This document shows, piece by piece, positions 32,905 through 42,400 of a stretch of DNA of 64,000 nucleotides. The notes under the pieces were generated by a model, which saw only the letters and a list, made by a program, of their open reading frames with translations, did not search any database and was not told where the DNA came from. The position numbers and the translations under genes were made by a program. This DNA is from Crossiella sp. SN42. Its GTDB lineage: Bacteria > Actinomycetota > Actinomycetes > Mycobacteriales > Pseudonocardiaceae. The stretch lies in contig NZ_JAMHIV010000004.1 in NCBI RefSeq assembly GCF_023897065.1, positions 234,380-298,379 of the forward strand, read 5' to 3'. Each line of letters starts with the position of its first letter. The first letter of the stretch is position 1.

Positions 32905-34035
32905 TCAGATCGGGTGCCGTCGTAGTTCAAGGTCGCCGTCCGGCGTGTGCTCGAGTTTGACTTCGAGCCCGTAGTCGGGCGTGCAGTATGCACTCTTCAG
33001 CACCTCGTCGGCCCTTTCGCGGAGTACTTTCCCGATTACCTTCAAAGCAGCGGGGTTATCGAGCGTCTTTTTGAGGATCCCCACCAGAAGTGATTTTGGT
33101 TTGCCTGCTTGCGCGTGCTTTACTGCTGCGTAGGCGGCATTGGTGTTGAAGTCGAGGCAGTGCGCGAGTGCCAGCACTGCGGCCGCCGGTGCGGCATCGG
33201 GCTTAAGCAAGCCTCGAATTAAGTGTCTCCACAGGCGACGTGAGGCAGTGCGCTGGCGGGTGCCCAGACACAGCAGTAATGCGACGTCGCGAGCTTGCCG
33301 ACAGTTGAGGGCTAGGGCGAGGTTGATGAAGTCCTCATCCGTGACAGGAAGTCGATCCGATTCGGCGTCGTGCACAGCATCCAGGATCCGGTGAACTGCC
33401 TTGACGATCTGCTTGGATGTGACGATCGGGTCTGCGGCCGCAAGCTTGCGGCTACGCCGTTCGCAGTTGCCTCGGTCGATCGGCCGAAGTTCATCACCGA
33501 ATGCCTCACGGGAGGACCGTACTCCGTCTCCAAGGACGGCTGTGTGAAGACTGAGCGGTTGGTTTTGCCAGTCTGCAAGCAGGCCGTGAATTGCGTCGTC
33601 CTCGTAGCTGCACCACTGGGCTCCCACAGTGATCGCCTGAGCCCACAGCGAGTCGACGGTCTCGATGCCGTGGTCCAACAGTGCTCGGGACATATCTTCT
33701 CTCTCTGCCTCATACGGGAGTCGGTCACGGCTACCGGAGCCACCCACGATGACGACGACTGCGGTACGGACACCGGAGTGCTGCATCTGGACAGCTACTG
33801 TTGAGGCCACCTCAGTGGAGTGCGTCCCTCGGATGACCGTCAGGTCGAGGTGCGCTATGAGATCAATCTCCGGGCGACCGCTTTCGACGGCAGGCTTGAG
33901 TCCGATAACTACAAGCGATTCAAGTGGAACGTAGCCTAATAGCGCAGGCACGGACATTAGCAGCTTTGCAGGCCCATCGACGATGAAGTTGTAATGTTTG
34001 CCGCTTGCAATTCGCTCCGGATCGTCGGCTTCCAT
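32905..34035 (-). CDS. DUF4192 family protein, 376 aa
   Basis: ATG 34035 after GGAGG. Matches DUF4192 in AKLLMSVPALLGYVPLESLV, IDLIAHLDL, VVVIVGGSGS, DHGIETVDSLWAQ and GAQWCSYED. The family is common in actinobacteria, without known function. The gene is AT-richer than its neighbours near the start and lies next to the attachment region. A 119-codon frame overlapping its start (33957-34316) reads plausibly but is not counted as a gene. Confidence 0.8.
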   Translation of the reverse strand: MEADDPERIASGKHYNFIVDGPAKLLMSVPALLGYVPLESLVVIGLKPAVESGRPEIDLIAHLDLTVIRGTHSTEVASTVAVQMQHSGVRTAVVVIVGGSGSRDRLPYEAEREDMSRALLDHGIETVDSLWAQAITVGAQWCSYEDDAIHGLLADWQNQPLSLHTAVLGDGVRSSREAFGDELRPIDRGNCERRSRKLAAADPIVTSKQIVKAVHRILDAVHDAESDRLPVTDEDFINLALALNCRQARDVALLLCLGTRQRTASRRLWRHLIRGLLKPDAAPAAAVLALAHCLDFNTNAAYAAVKHAQAGKPKSLLVGILKKTLDNPAALKVIGKVLRERADEVLKSAYCTPDYGLEVKLEHTPDGDLELRRHPI

Positions 34036-34330
34036 AATGGCCCTCCAATACAGGCAGAATAGATTGAGCTCGACAATGCCGCTCGTTCAACGGCTGCAGC
34101 ACGGCGGCCCGAGGACATGAGGTGACTACGGATCGGCTTCATCGACAAAACGAGGGTGGCTGCTGAACGCACAGCATCTCCCCGCTCTAGCCGGGAGTTG
34201 ACGGGTGAGGTTTTGACGCCCAAGGCATGGTCGAGTGACTCGAGTCCACGCAGGGTCAGGTCGTACGCAGTCGCTAGACCGCGGCGATCCACGTGAGCGG
34301 CAATGACCCGACACACAAGCGGAGCGGAAC

Positions 34331-34344
34331 GTGATTTATATCAC
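34331..34344. promoter_or_regulatory. AT-rich operator/promoter, GTGAT-TTAT-ATCAC
   Basis: A 14-bp palindrome in otherwise GC-rich DNA about 300 bp upstream of the DUF4192 gene. The minus strand reads TATAAA within it, a good -10 candidate for leftward transcription, so the palindrome could be an autoregulatory operator. Confidence 0.45.
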
Positions 34345-34383
34345 TACACTCGCGGCTCTCCAGGCGACCCGTCCCGCACGGGG

Positions 34384-34423
34384 ACGCGAAAACAAGGGGG
34401 CGACAACACGCAAAAACAAGGGG
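34384..34423 (+). repeat. two 16-bp direct repeats beside the attachment site
   Basis: ACGCGAAAACAAGGGG at 34384 and ACGCAAAAACAAGGGG at 34408 (15 of 16 identical), start-to-start 24 bp, 61 bp left of the tRNA-like sequence. Spacing and place suit arm-type binding sites of a tyrosine integrase or excisionase. Confidence 0.5.
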
Positions 34424-34483
34424 TGATACGGTGTGACACGCGCCAACCGCACGCGACCTTGCTGCAGAAAGAGTGTTTCCGCA

Positions 34484-34553
34484 GGTCAGAGTAGGTAAGA
34501 CCACTACTTTGACACGGTAGGGGTCACTGGTTCAATCCCAGTATCGTCCACCA
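34484..34553 (+). tRNA. tRNA-Val(GAC)-like sequence, attachment site; acceptor stem broken
   Basis: D stem GGTC/GACC, anticodon stem CTACT/GGTAG with loop TTGACAC (anticodon GAC at 34511-34513), T arm ACTGG-TTCAATC-CCAGT, acceptor strand ATCGTCC, discriminator A and CCA are all present. The 5' acceptor strand is not: the 7 nt at 34475-34481 do not pair with ATCGTCC. It is thus a 5'-truncated or hybrid tRNA, as left by integration into the 3' end of a tRNA gene. Integrase gene and terminator are on the right. Confidence 0.55.
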
Positions 34554-34567
34554 GAAACACGCAGGTC

Positions 34568-34600
34568 AAAGACCCGCCGACATCGCGTCGGCGGGTCTTT
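34568..34600 (+). terminator. Rho-independent terminator after the tRNA-like sequence
   Basis: Perfect 13-bp stem AAAGACCCGCCGA/TCGGCGGGTCTTT with a 7-nt loop, followed by a pyrimidine-rich stretch. Confidence 0.85.
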
Positions 34601-34796
34601 CCTTCTTTCTGACCGTCAGCTGACCGTCAGCGCGCCCGAGAGCGCCCCGGCCGATATGAGCTGGATATCAGCACCTTCTCCGGGTAGATCAAATCGTTAC
34701 GCTGGCCGGGCCTCCGGAAGAGCCGGGGCGGGGAGGGTTCCTCCCCGCAGAGCACGGCGAGCCTCGGCTGGAACGGAGGAACCCTCCCCGTCTCGG

Positions 34797-36308
34797 CTAC
34801 GCCTGGAAGGGCCGGCCAGCGTCACGATTTGACTCTCCAGGAGCACAGGAGCACGTCGCAGCAACCATTCCCGCCGTCTGCTTCGAGCCTTCCCGGGTTC
34901 GGGCCAAGGCATCAAGCGCATTGTCCTCACCATCCGGCAGTGAATGCAGGTACCGCTCAGTGGCCCGCAGACTCCGATGCCCGAGCCGCTCACGGACATC
35001 CTGCACAGTGGCACCACCAGCGAGGATCCAACTGCCATGCGCATGACGAAGGTGATGGAAAACCACGCGTCTGCCAAGGTTCGCCGCCTCCAACGCCGGA
35101 TGCCACACCTTGCCCAGAAACCATCGATGAGGAACGTGGCCGCCGATACCGACGTGCCGCGCGGTCGGTGGCCTGTCCTTGCCCATGGCACGGCGCCCAG
35201 CCCGGTACCTGCTCATGGCCAGCCGGCAAGCCTCGCAACGACACCGGCCCAGGGTGTAGCCGGTCGTGGTCCCATGCCGGTAGCTGCACCCCGCAGGATT
35301 CGCATCCGTCATCCCGAGGTCGTCCGGAATCTCCTGTTGCGGTCTGCCGGCCGTTACCTCGCTGATCGGAGTGATCCCAAAGAGCAAGTCCTCGCTCGTG
35401 AAGTCCAGGCGCACGATGTGCTGGGCGAGGCTGACCGTGATTGCTTCCCGAAGCCTCACCTGGCGGTAGCGCCCATTCTTGGGGTACTCCTTGACCAGAA
35501 ATCTCTGCCCGTTGACCCGAAACCGCGGGCTCACCTCGACAACGACGCGAGCAACGGTCAACTGCTGCACCATCACACTGAGGTCGCGCACCCTGAGTTC
35601 GCTGACTTCGCCCCACCGGAGCCCGGACTCGACGGCCAGTTCGACCATCAACCGCCATCGGGGATCCTTCACCGAGTGGTGGAGGCGGTCGAACTGCTCG
35701 GGAGTGATCACCTTCAAGGGCTTCACCGGTGCGAGAGGCGCCCGTACCCCGGTGCAAGGGTGAAGCGTGATGAGCTCATCTGAGTGAGCGGTGGTGAAGA
35801 TCGCTCCTAAGACGGTCTTGCACTTGCGGATGGCGTGCACCGAAACGCCCTTCGCCTTCAGCGCGGTGAAGAACTCCCGCACATCAGAAGGGCGGACCTC
35901 GTTCACCGGCATCTTGCCGAACCGAGGCACGAGGTACTTCTCGACGATGCCCGTATACGCCTCGCGGGTATGAGCCTCGATCTGGTGGTTCGGCAACCAG
36001 GTCTGGAGCACGTAACGCGCGAAGCGTTGCCGCCCCAAAAGAAACCGGCTGCTGCGGGCTTCGCCGACCATGGCCTGGGCATCCTGCCAAGCGCGCTCTG
36101 CCTCAGCATGATCGTCGAAGGTGCCTGCGGAGCGCTCCCGCCTCAGAGCATCGTGGTAGTAGGCCGTGTAACGGACCCTCCCGTCCTCAAGCCACCTTCT
36201 CCGTGTGAATCCCAACTGGCTCCCCTTCGACCTAGCAGCAGCGGTCACGTCACCCGCTGCTCGTAAGCTGTTGATCAGTGCGGGGTGAGTTCTACAGGGC
36301 CGAGGCAA
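34797..36308 (-). CDS. int: tyrosine recombinase/integrase, 503 aa
   Basis: Catalyses integration and excision at the adjacent att site. SAM-like core-binding domain (about 95-190), then the catalytic residues: Arg231 in SGLRWGE, Lys in VKEYPKNGR (271-280), HHLRH (418-422), His444 in RLGH and nucleophile Tyr453 in TERYLHSL. The catalytic domain is interrupted by about 60 residues with Cys341, His345, Cys356, Cys358 and Cys361 (GRCRCEACR), a likely zinc-binding insert, seen in some actinophage-type proteins. It reads toward the tRNA-like site 240 bp away. It seems intact. Confidence 0.95.
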   Translation of the reverse strand: MPRPCRTHPALINSLRAAGDVTAAARSKGSQLGFTRRRWLEDGRVRYTAYYHDALRRERSAGTFDDHAEAERAWQDAQAMVGEARSSRFLLGRQRFARYVLQTWLPNHQIEAHTREAYTGIVEKYLVPRFGKMPVNEVRPSDVREFFTALKAKGVSVHAIRKCKTVLGAIFTTAHSDELITLHPCTGVRAPLAPVKPLKVITPEQFDRLHHSVKDPRWRLMVELAVESGLRWGEVSELRVRDLSVMVQQLTVARVVVEVSPRFRVNGQRFLVKEYPKNGRYRQVRLREAITVSLAQHIVRLDFTSEDLLFGITPISEVTAGRPQQEIPDDLGMTDANPAGCSYRHGTTTGYTLGRCRCEACRLAMSRYRAGRRAMGKDRPPTARHVGIGGHVPHRWFLGKVWHPALEAANLGRRVVFHHLRHAHGSWILAGGATVQDVRERLGHRSLRATERYLHSLPDGEDNALDALARTREGSKQTAGMVAATCSCAPGESNRDAGRPFQA

Positions 36309-36365
36309 GGGTGCGTGCGTAGGTATCTGGGGAGAGCCAGGTTCGTCCTTCCCGTATCCTGTTCC

Positions 36366-36543
36366 TCACCCTCGTTGCCCGACGGGTACAGACAAGACCT
36401 GAGATCAGCTGCTGATGCTCAGCGGTGTGCCTGACGCAGCCGGGTGAGAAGTCCGGCGCCGAGGTCACCATCTTCACCGTCCACGCCGCCAAGGGCCTGG
36501 GAATGGCCTGCGGTACGAATCGCAGACGACATCGCCGCCCTGA
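36366..36543 (+). repeat. 178-bp direct repeat, copy A
   Basis: Aligns without gaps to 53138-53315, with 164 of 178 positions identical by hand count. Similarity stops sharply at both ends in both copies. It contains the start of a UvrD-like remnant with the same one-base frameshift in both copies. The two copies bracket the defence island. Confidence 0.85.
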
Positions 36544-37240
36544 TGCCTCTGGTCAGCGCGACGGCCCGGGAAGCCGGCGCCGGGCTGGATCACCCCGGCC
36601 GAGACGCGACTGGTCTACGTCGCGGTCATTCAGGCTCAGCGCCACGTGGACCTCTGTGGCCTGGGCTCACTGCCCCGGTCAGGCGTGCCACTGGTGCTGC
36701 CAACTGTCGTGTGTTGGAGTTGCTCGGTGGTGCGCTCAGCCTTCGCCGTTTCGTCATCCCGTCGGATCAGTTGACACTGGTCGACAACGACGGGTTTCTG
36801 CTCACGCCATCGGATTACTGTTGCGCGGTATCCGGGGCGCGAATCGATCACCGTGTGGGGCGAGGGGCCAACTGAACGGCACCGTGCGCTGGCCATAGAT
36901 ATCGCCACCGACGGGGATGAGTCCTGGTACGCCCTCTTGACGTTGGCTCTGGTGACGGAAGATGACATCGACTGACTCCTGGACAGTCTGTCCACCGCCC
37001 CTGCTCAGGTGGTGGCAGCGCTGGCGGAACGCGCGCTGCCGCTCATGCACGAGCCATCGGCCAGGTTGGCCGACCGCATCCTTGATGCTGACGCACGACC
37101 ATCCCGCTTACCACGCAACGAAACGCCTGCGCGGACACACCCCGCTCGATGCCGACTACGTCCGATTTGAACGCGAAGACGCGGCCCGTAAGCACACACT
37201 CGCACAACGACAAGCCGACCATGACGCCTCCATGCAGGCC
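36366..37240 (+). pseudogene. decayed UvrD-like helicase and neighbouring gene fragments
   Basis: Rightward fragments: VTIFTVHAAKGL then, after a one-base shift, WPAVRIADD, and RLVYVAVIQAQRHVDLCGL, which match helicase motifs V and VI of UvrD-like proteins (normally TVHxAKGLEW and YVAxTRAxxxL). Further on are DESWYALLTLALVTEDDID, AALAERALPLMHEPSARLAD and GHTPLDADYVRFEREDAARK in shifting frames, from at least one other gene. All are interrupted by stops or shifts. Confidence 0.6.
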
Positions 37241-39120
37241 GAGCTTGCCGAGGCTCTGGAGCAGGGCGAAGGCAATGCCGTTGAGCAGACCGACCTGGCG
37301 CCGGAGAATCAGTTCGGTCTCGGCCAGCTCCAGTGCGGTGTCGAAGTCACCTTCGGTGGCGGCGATCTGGCTGAGGTTGCAGACGATGATGGCTTCGCCT
37401 GCCACATCGCCGGTGGTGCGTGCCAAGGGCAGGGCGGCGGTGTAGTAGTCCCGCGCCTCGGGCAGCCGCTGCTGAGATCGTCGGACGAGGCCGAGGGCGC
37501 ACAGGGCATCGCACACGGCAGCGGGGTCGCCGAGCTCCTCGGCGACAGCGAGAGAACGGGCGAAGTCGGCCTCGGCCGCTGAGAGCTCACCCAGCATGCG
37601 GTGGGTGCCGCCATGGCGCAGCAGAAGATCTGCCTCGGCGAAGCGGGTGCGGGCGGCGCGGGCCGCGGTCAGCCCGAGTTCCTCGGCGCGCAGTCGGGCC
37701 GGCCACAGTGCAGCCGGGCCGAGAGTGAGGAAGCGCGCCGCACCGGCGATGGCCATCACCGCGGCGTGGTGGTCGCCTGCGGCGGCGGCCTTCTGGACTG
37801 CCCTGAGGGTATTCTGCTCGGTGCGCAGCCACGTGATCGCCTCGGTTCGGGTGGTCAGCGGGATCGGTGTGCCGGTCTCTTCCAGGTCCACCTGCAGGCA
37901 GGAGGTAGGCGGGAACAGGAGCCGGTCGGCCTGGTGGGTGGTGTGGGCGTACCAGGTCACCATCGCCGCCAGCGCCTGGTGCCACCGCGGTGGTGGCTCG
38001 TCGCTTTCTGCTCGGGCGGCGGCGTAGGCGTGCAGCAGATCGTGACACTGGTAGCGGCGTCGGCCGGCGGGTTCGATCAGGTGATGCTCCGCCAGCCTGC
38101 CCAGCAGCTTCCGCGCCTGCTGCAGCTCGACCCCGGCAAGCGCGGCGGCGGTGTGCACACTGAACTCGGTACCGGGGTGCAGGCCGAGCAGCCGGAACAG
38201 ACGTGCGTGCTCGGCCGGTAGCCGGGTGTAGGACCAGTCGAAGACCGTGCGCACCGCACTGCGCTCATCCCCGGAGCTGCTCAACGCCTCCAGCCGGTCC
38301 TCCTCCTCGGTGATCTCCTCCACGATCTCAGCCACCTCGGTATCGCGGCGAGCGGCGATGCGGGTGGCCGCGACCCGCAACGCCAGCGGCAGGCGCGCAC
38401 AGACCCGAATCAGCTCCTCCACCGCCTCGGTCTCTGCGGCGGCCCGCTGCGAGCCGATGATCCCGGCGACCAGCTCCCGAGCTTCGGTAACGCTGAACAG
38501 GTCGAGCCCGAACTGGTGGGCGGATTCGGTGACAGCCAGCCCGGACAGGTTGTCCCGGCTGGCGACCAGCACCAGGGAGGCGGAGCAGCCGGGCAGCAGA
38601 GGGCGGACCTGCTCCGCACTGCTCGCGTTGTCCAGCAGCGCGAGCATGCGGCGGCGGGCCAGCAGCAAGCGATAGAGCGCGCTCTGCCCGTCAAGCTCAG
38701 CCGGGATCGATTTCTCCGGCACGCCCAAGGCGCTGAGAAAGCCGGTCAGGACGGTGCTGGGGACCAGCGGAGCGCTAGGACCGTAGCCGCGCAGGTTGGC
38801 AAACAGCGCGCCATCGGGGAAGCGGTCCTTGACCTGGTATGCCCAGTGCACCGCCAGGGTGGTCTTACCGACCCCGGCGGTCCCGTCCAACGCCGAGATC
38901 ACCACCGTTCCGGCGCCGGAGCCGGGGCGGGCAGCAGAGCGTCCAGGGCGGCCAACTGCTCGATGCGGCCGGTGAAGCCCCGCACCGGCGGGGGAAGCTG
39001 CTGCGGGATCGGCGGGGTCTCCGGCGAGAGCGGTAGGACGACCTGGTGGATGGTGCCCGCTTGCACGACCGAGCCCGCCGCCCCGCTGACCACGTTGTGC
39101 ACATCAACCCGGTTGCCCAT
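37043..39120 (-). pseudogene. NB-ARC/TPR STAND regulator, frameshifted and 3'-truncated
   Basis: The N-terminal frame (ATG 39120; VSGAAGSVVQAGTIHQ, then FTGRIEQLAALDALL) ends at a stop near 38899, while the rest continues in another frame from GTVVISALDGTAGVGKTTLA (Walker A) through NB-ARC and TPR segments. The shift lies in a Pro-coding GC run near 38915-38935. At the other end the TPR homology stops around 37240, where rightward remnants begin, and the frame then runs on to 37043 as unrelated sequence. Related proteins (AfsR-like without DNA-binding domain) act as ATP-dependent signalling switches. Programmed frameshifting is possible but decay is more likely. Confidence 0.7.
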
Positions 39121-39400
39121 GCGCCTGAGTCTTGCCGCTACGGCCACCGGGACGGGCCCACGATGACCCGGTCCACCCGCTCTGAGCATCCAGGCCACAC
39201 GCTGCGGCATTGACACCGTCCGGGCCGACCGCCGTCACCCCGGCCGCAAGGGGGCACCGGCGTCGAGAACCGCGGCCAGCCGGGCAACAAGGCACGACGA
39301 AGTTGACTACCGCCGTCGCTACCGACGAGTCACCGCAGTCAAGGGCGAACAAAGTCGCGACGGCAGGCCGCTCACGTCCGCAAAAGGGGTATGACGCTGA

Positions 39401-42400
39401 GTGTCGGTGCACTCCCCTACCGTAACCGTCGTGACTTCACCGCAGGCCACCCCGGACGTGGTCAAGCAGCAGGTCCGGTTCGCGCTGACGGGCCTGAGTG
39501 CAAGGAACGGCCACCACGAGTTTGAACACCTCTGCCGCGCCTATGCCTGCCAGGCGATCAGCCCAAACATCCTCCCCGCCACCGGACCGGTTTCCTCGGG
39601 AGGAGACGGAGGCCGCGACTTTGAAACCTTCCTGACCTTCCGGACTGCCGGAGGTGACCGAAGGCTGGTGTTCGCATGCACCCTGACCCAGACGAAGGAC
39701 CTTCCCCAGAAGATCAGGTCAGATGTCAAAAAGATCATGTCCGGCCCGGTCGATGTTGTCTTCGCCCTGTGTAGCGAGGACCTGGTCATCGACAAGCGGA
39801 ATCAACTGATCGACTGGGCAAGCACAGAACACCAGGTGACGTTGCAGATCCTCGACGGCACCGCCCTGGCAGAGCAGCTGGCCACACCGGAGATGTATTG
39901 GATCGCACAGCAGTATCTCGCGCTGCCCCCGAGGAACGTTCTCACTAGCTTGGCTGTCTCGTACGTGCCGCCGCGGCCGCCGCGTGCCGCACGACCACTA
40001 GTCGGGCGAAACAACGAACTCGCCCAATGCGCGGAGTTGCTGTCAGTCCGGGAAAAGTCGCGTCAGGTGGTCGCGGTGACCGGTCCACCGGGTGTGGGCA
40101 AGACCGAGTTCGCCCTCGCACTCGCGGAATCGGTCTCGCCGCACTTTCCCGACGGCTGCTACCTGGTGGAGGCGCCCACGCCCGCTGCTCCCGGCGACGA
40201 GCCTGACCTCGTGGATCTTCTGGCCGGTGTACTCGATGGCGGCGTGGTCAGGCCGACAGAGACACGCAGGCAGCAGACCGCGCGTCTGCGATCGCAGTTG
40301 GCCGGGCAGCGGGTGCTCATCGTGGTCGACAACGTCACCTCTGAGCAGGCGCTGCAAGACCTGCTGAGCATCGACGACAGCTTCGTGGTCCTGTGCACAA
40401 GCCGGACCAAGCTGACCGGCCTTCTCCTCGACGATGTCGTGCCCGTCGAACTTGAGCCACTCTCCGACGAGGATGCCGCGTCCTTGGCAGCCGGCAGGGC
40501 GCCGAGGCTCACGTCTGAGGAGAGCAGTTCCCTGGCCGCGGTGTGCGGTGGCCTGCCCCTGGCAGTGCTGATCGCCGCAGCGCAGATCAAGAGCCGCCCG
40601 AACCTGAGCGTGCCGGCTTACCTTGACCGCCTTGCTGATCCCGATCACGGCATGGAGATGCTGGCCGCGGGTAAGTGCTCAATGGCCGTCATCATCGAGC
40701 ACAGCTACCGCGGGCTGGGTGTGGAGCACACCCGGCTCGTGCAGGCACTCGGGCTACTGCCCAACACCACGGTGCCGCTGGCAGTCATCGCCACAGCGAT
40801 CGTGGACGAGAACGTCGAGCTGACCGAGAACCATCTGCGCCGGGCGGCTCGTCTGCTCGACGACTTGTTCGAGCTGAACCTCATCGGCCAGCCAGAACCC
40901 GAGGGGTACCGGTTGCATGACGTGCTCTACCGATTCGCCCGCACCAAAGCCTCTGACGCTACGCCGGGCTGGAGAAACCAGGTCGTTCGCAACGGATGCC
41001 TGGCCTACGCCGCACGGGTGGCCGTGGCCGCGCGGTCCATCGGCTTCACTGACCAGGACGCCCGGATTCCCGCGCACAGCAATCGAAATGCGCTGCTCGT
41101 ACTGGAGGCGACCCGCGTTGGTGCCCTGGCGATGGCGGAGCTGGGTTGCCGCGCAGAGCAGTGGGACCGTGCCGTCACCCTGTCTTATCTTCTGGTGTCT
41201 GTACTTCGACACCTCAGCCGTTGGGATGACCTCGCGCGTGCCTGCCGCTGCATCCAACAGGCAGGCGAGCAGACCGGAAATCAGGAGTGGATCGCCGAAG
41301 CCTTGCACAGCCTCGGGGCTGCCGAGTTCCATCGCGGCAACTCCGATGAGGCAATCGCGCTGTACCGCCGCAGCTCCGAGGTGGCACACGAAGCCGACGA
41401 CCTGGCCACCAGTCAGGCCGCGTACAGCAGCTACGGTCAACTGCTTCTGAGCCTGGGGCACACCGGCAAGGGCATCGCCGTGTTGCGCACAACGTTGCGT
41501 GTGTGGCGGGTCCTGCAACAGGACGGCATGCTCGCGCAGACGCTGGGCAATCTCGGCATGGCGTACCTGGAGGATGGCCGCCTCGACAAGGCCGAGCAGT
41601 ACCTGCGTAACGGCCTCAAAGTGGCCCGGCGCGCGAAGCTCGCGGTGCTCTTGCCAACACTGGACACACATCTTGCCATCGTGCTGCGTCTGAGCGGTCA
41701 CGAAACCGAAGCGTGTGAACACGCCAACGACGCTCTGCAGCGCGCCCGTGCTATCGGCAGTCCGGGGATGGAAGCGGCCGCGCTCATGGAACTCGGCCTG
41801 TCCTACGCCGAGGTCGACGACAACGGCGAGAGCATCGACCCGCTTGCTACCGCGTTGCGCATCTACCGCGAGAGCGGCGACGTCCAGGGACAGGTCATCG
41901 CACTGCGGATCATCGGCATCCGCACCAGGGAGAACGGCGAGCTCGATCAGGCAGCCGAACTGCTGGGGGAATGCGTTCGCCTCGCGACTCAGATGGGAGA
42001 TGCTGCTCAAGGAGCACGGGCCATGGCACACCTGGCCAGGATTCACGGCGAAACCGGCCAGGTTACGGACGCGGCCAGCATGTTCGACGAGGCGATGGAA
42101 ATTGCTGAGTCCACCGCCAACGACCTCCTCATCGCCGAGGTGAGAAGCCAACAGGCCCTCCTCCTGCGGAACACCGGGTATCCCGATAAGGCCGTCACGC
42201 TGCTGCGCTCAGCGGTGCGCGCGTTGAGCCAGCGCGGCTCAGCCGACATCCTGGCGAGCACCCAGGTGCTCCTTGGAGAGGCGCTGATCCAAAACAACGA
42301 GTGGGACGAGGCTGGACGGGTACTTCGCCCCATCGCGGAAGCGCCAGCAGGCACGGTGCGGACGGTCGTACGGGCCACCGCGTTCCGGCACCTTGCCGCC

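Noticed and set aside
33957..34316. 119-codon leftward frame overlapping the DUF4192 start
   Set aside because: Plausible composition, but it overlaps a well-supported gene by 79 nt and has no clear ribosome binding site or family.
37043..39216. Full SARP regulator
   Set aside because: No winged-helix or BTAD domain precedes the NB-ARC part; the protein is STAND/TPR only and frameshifted.
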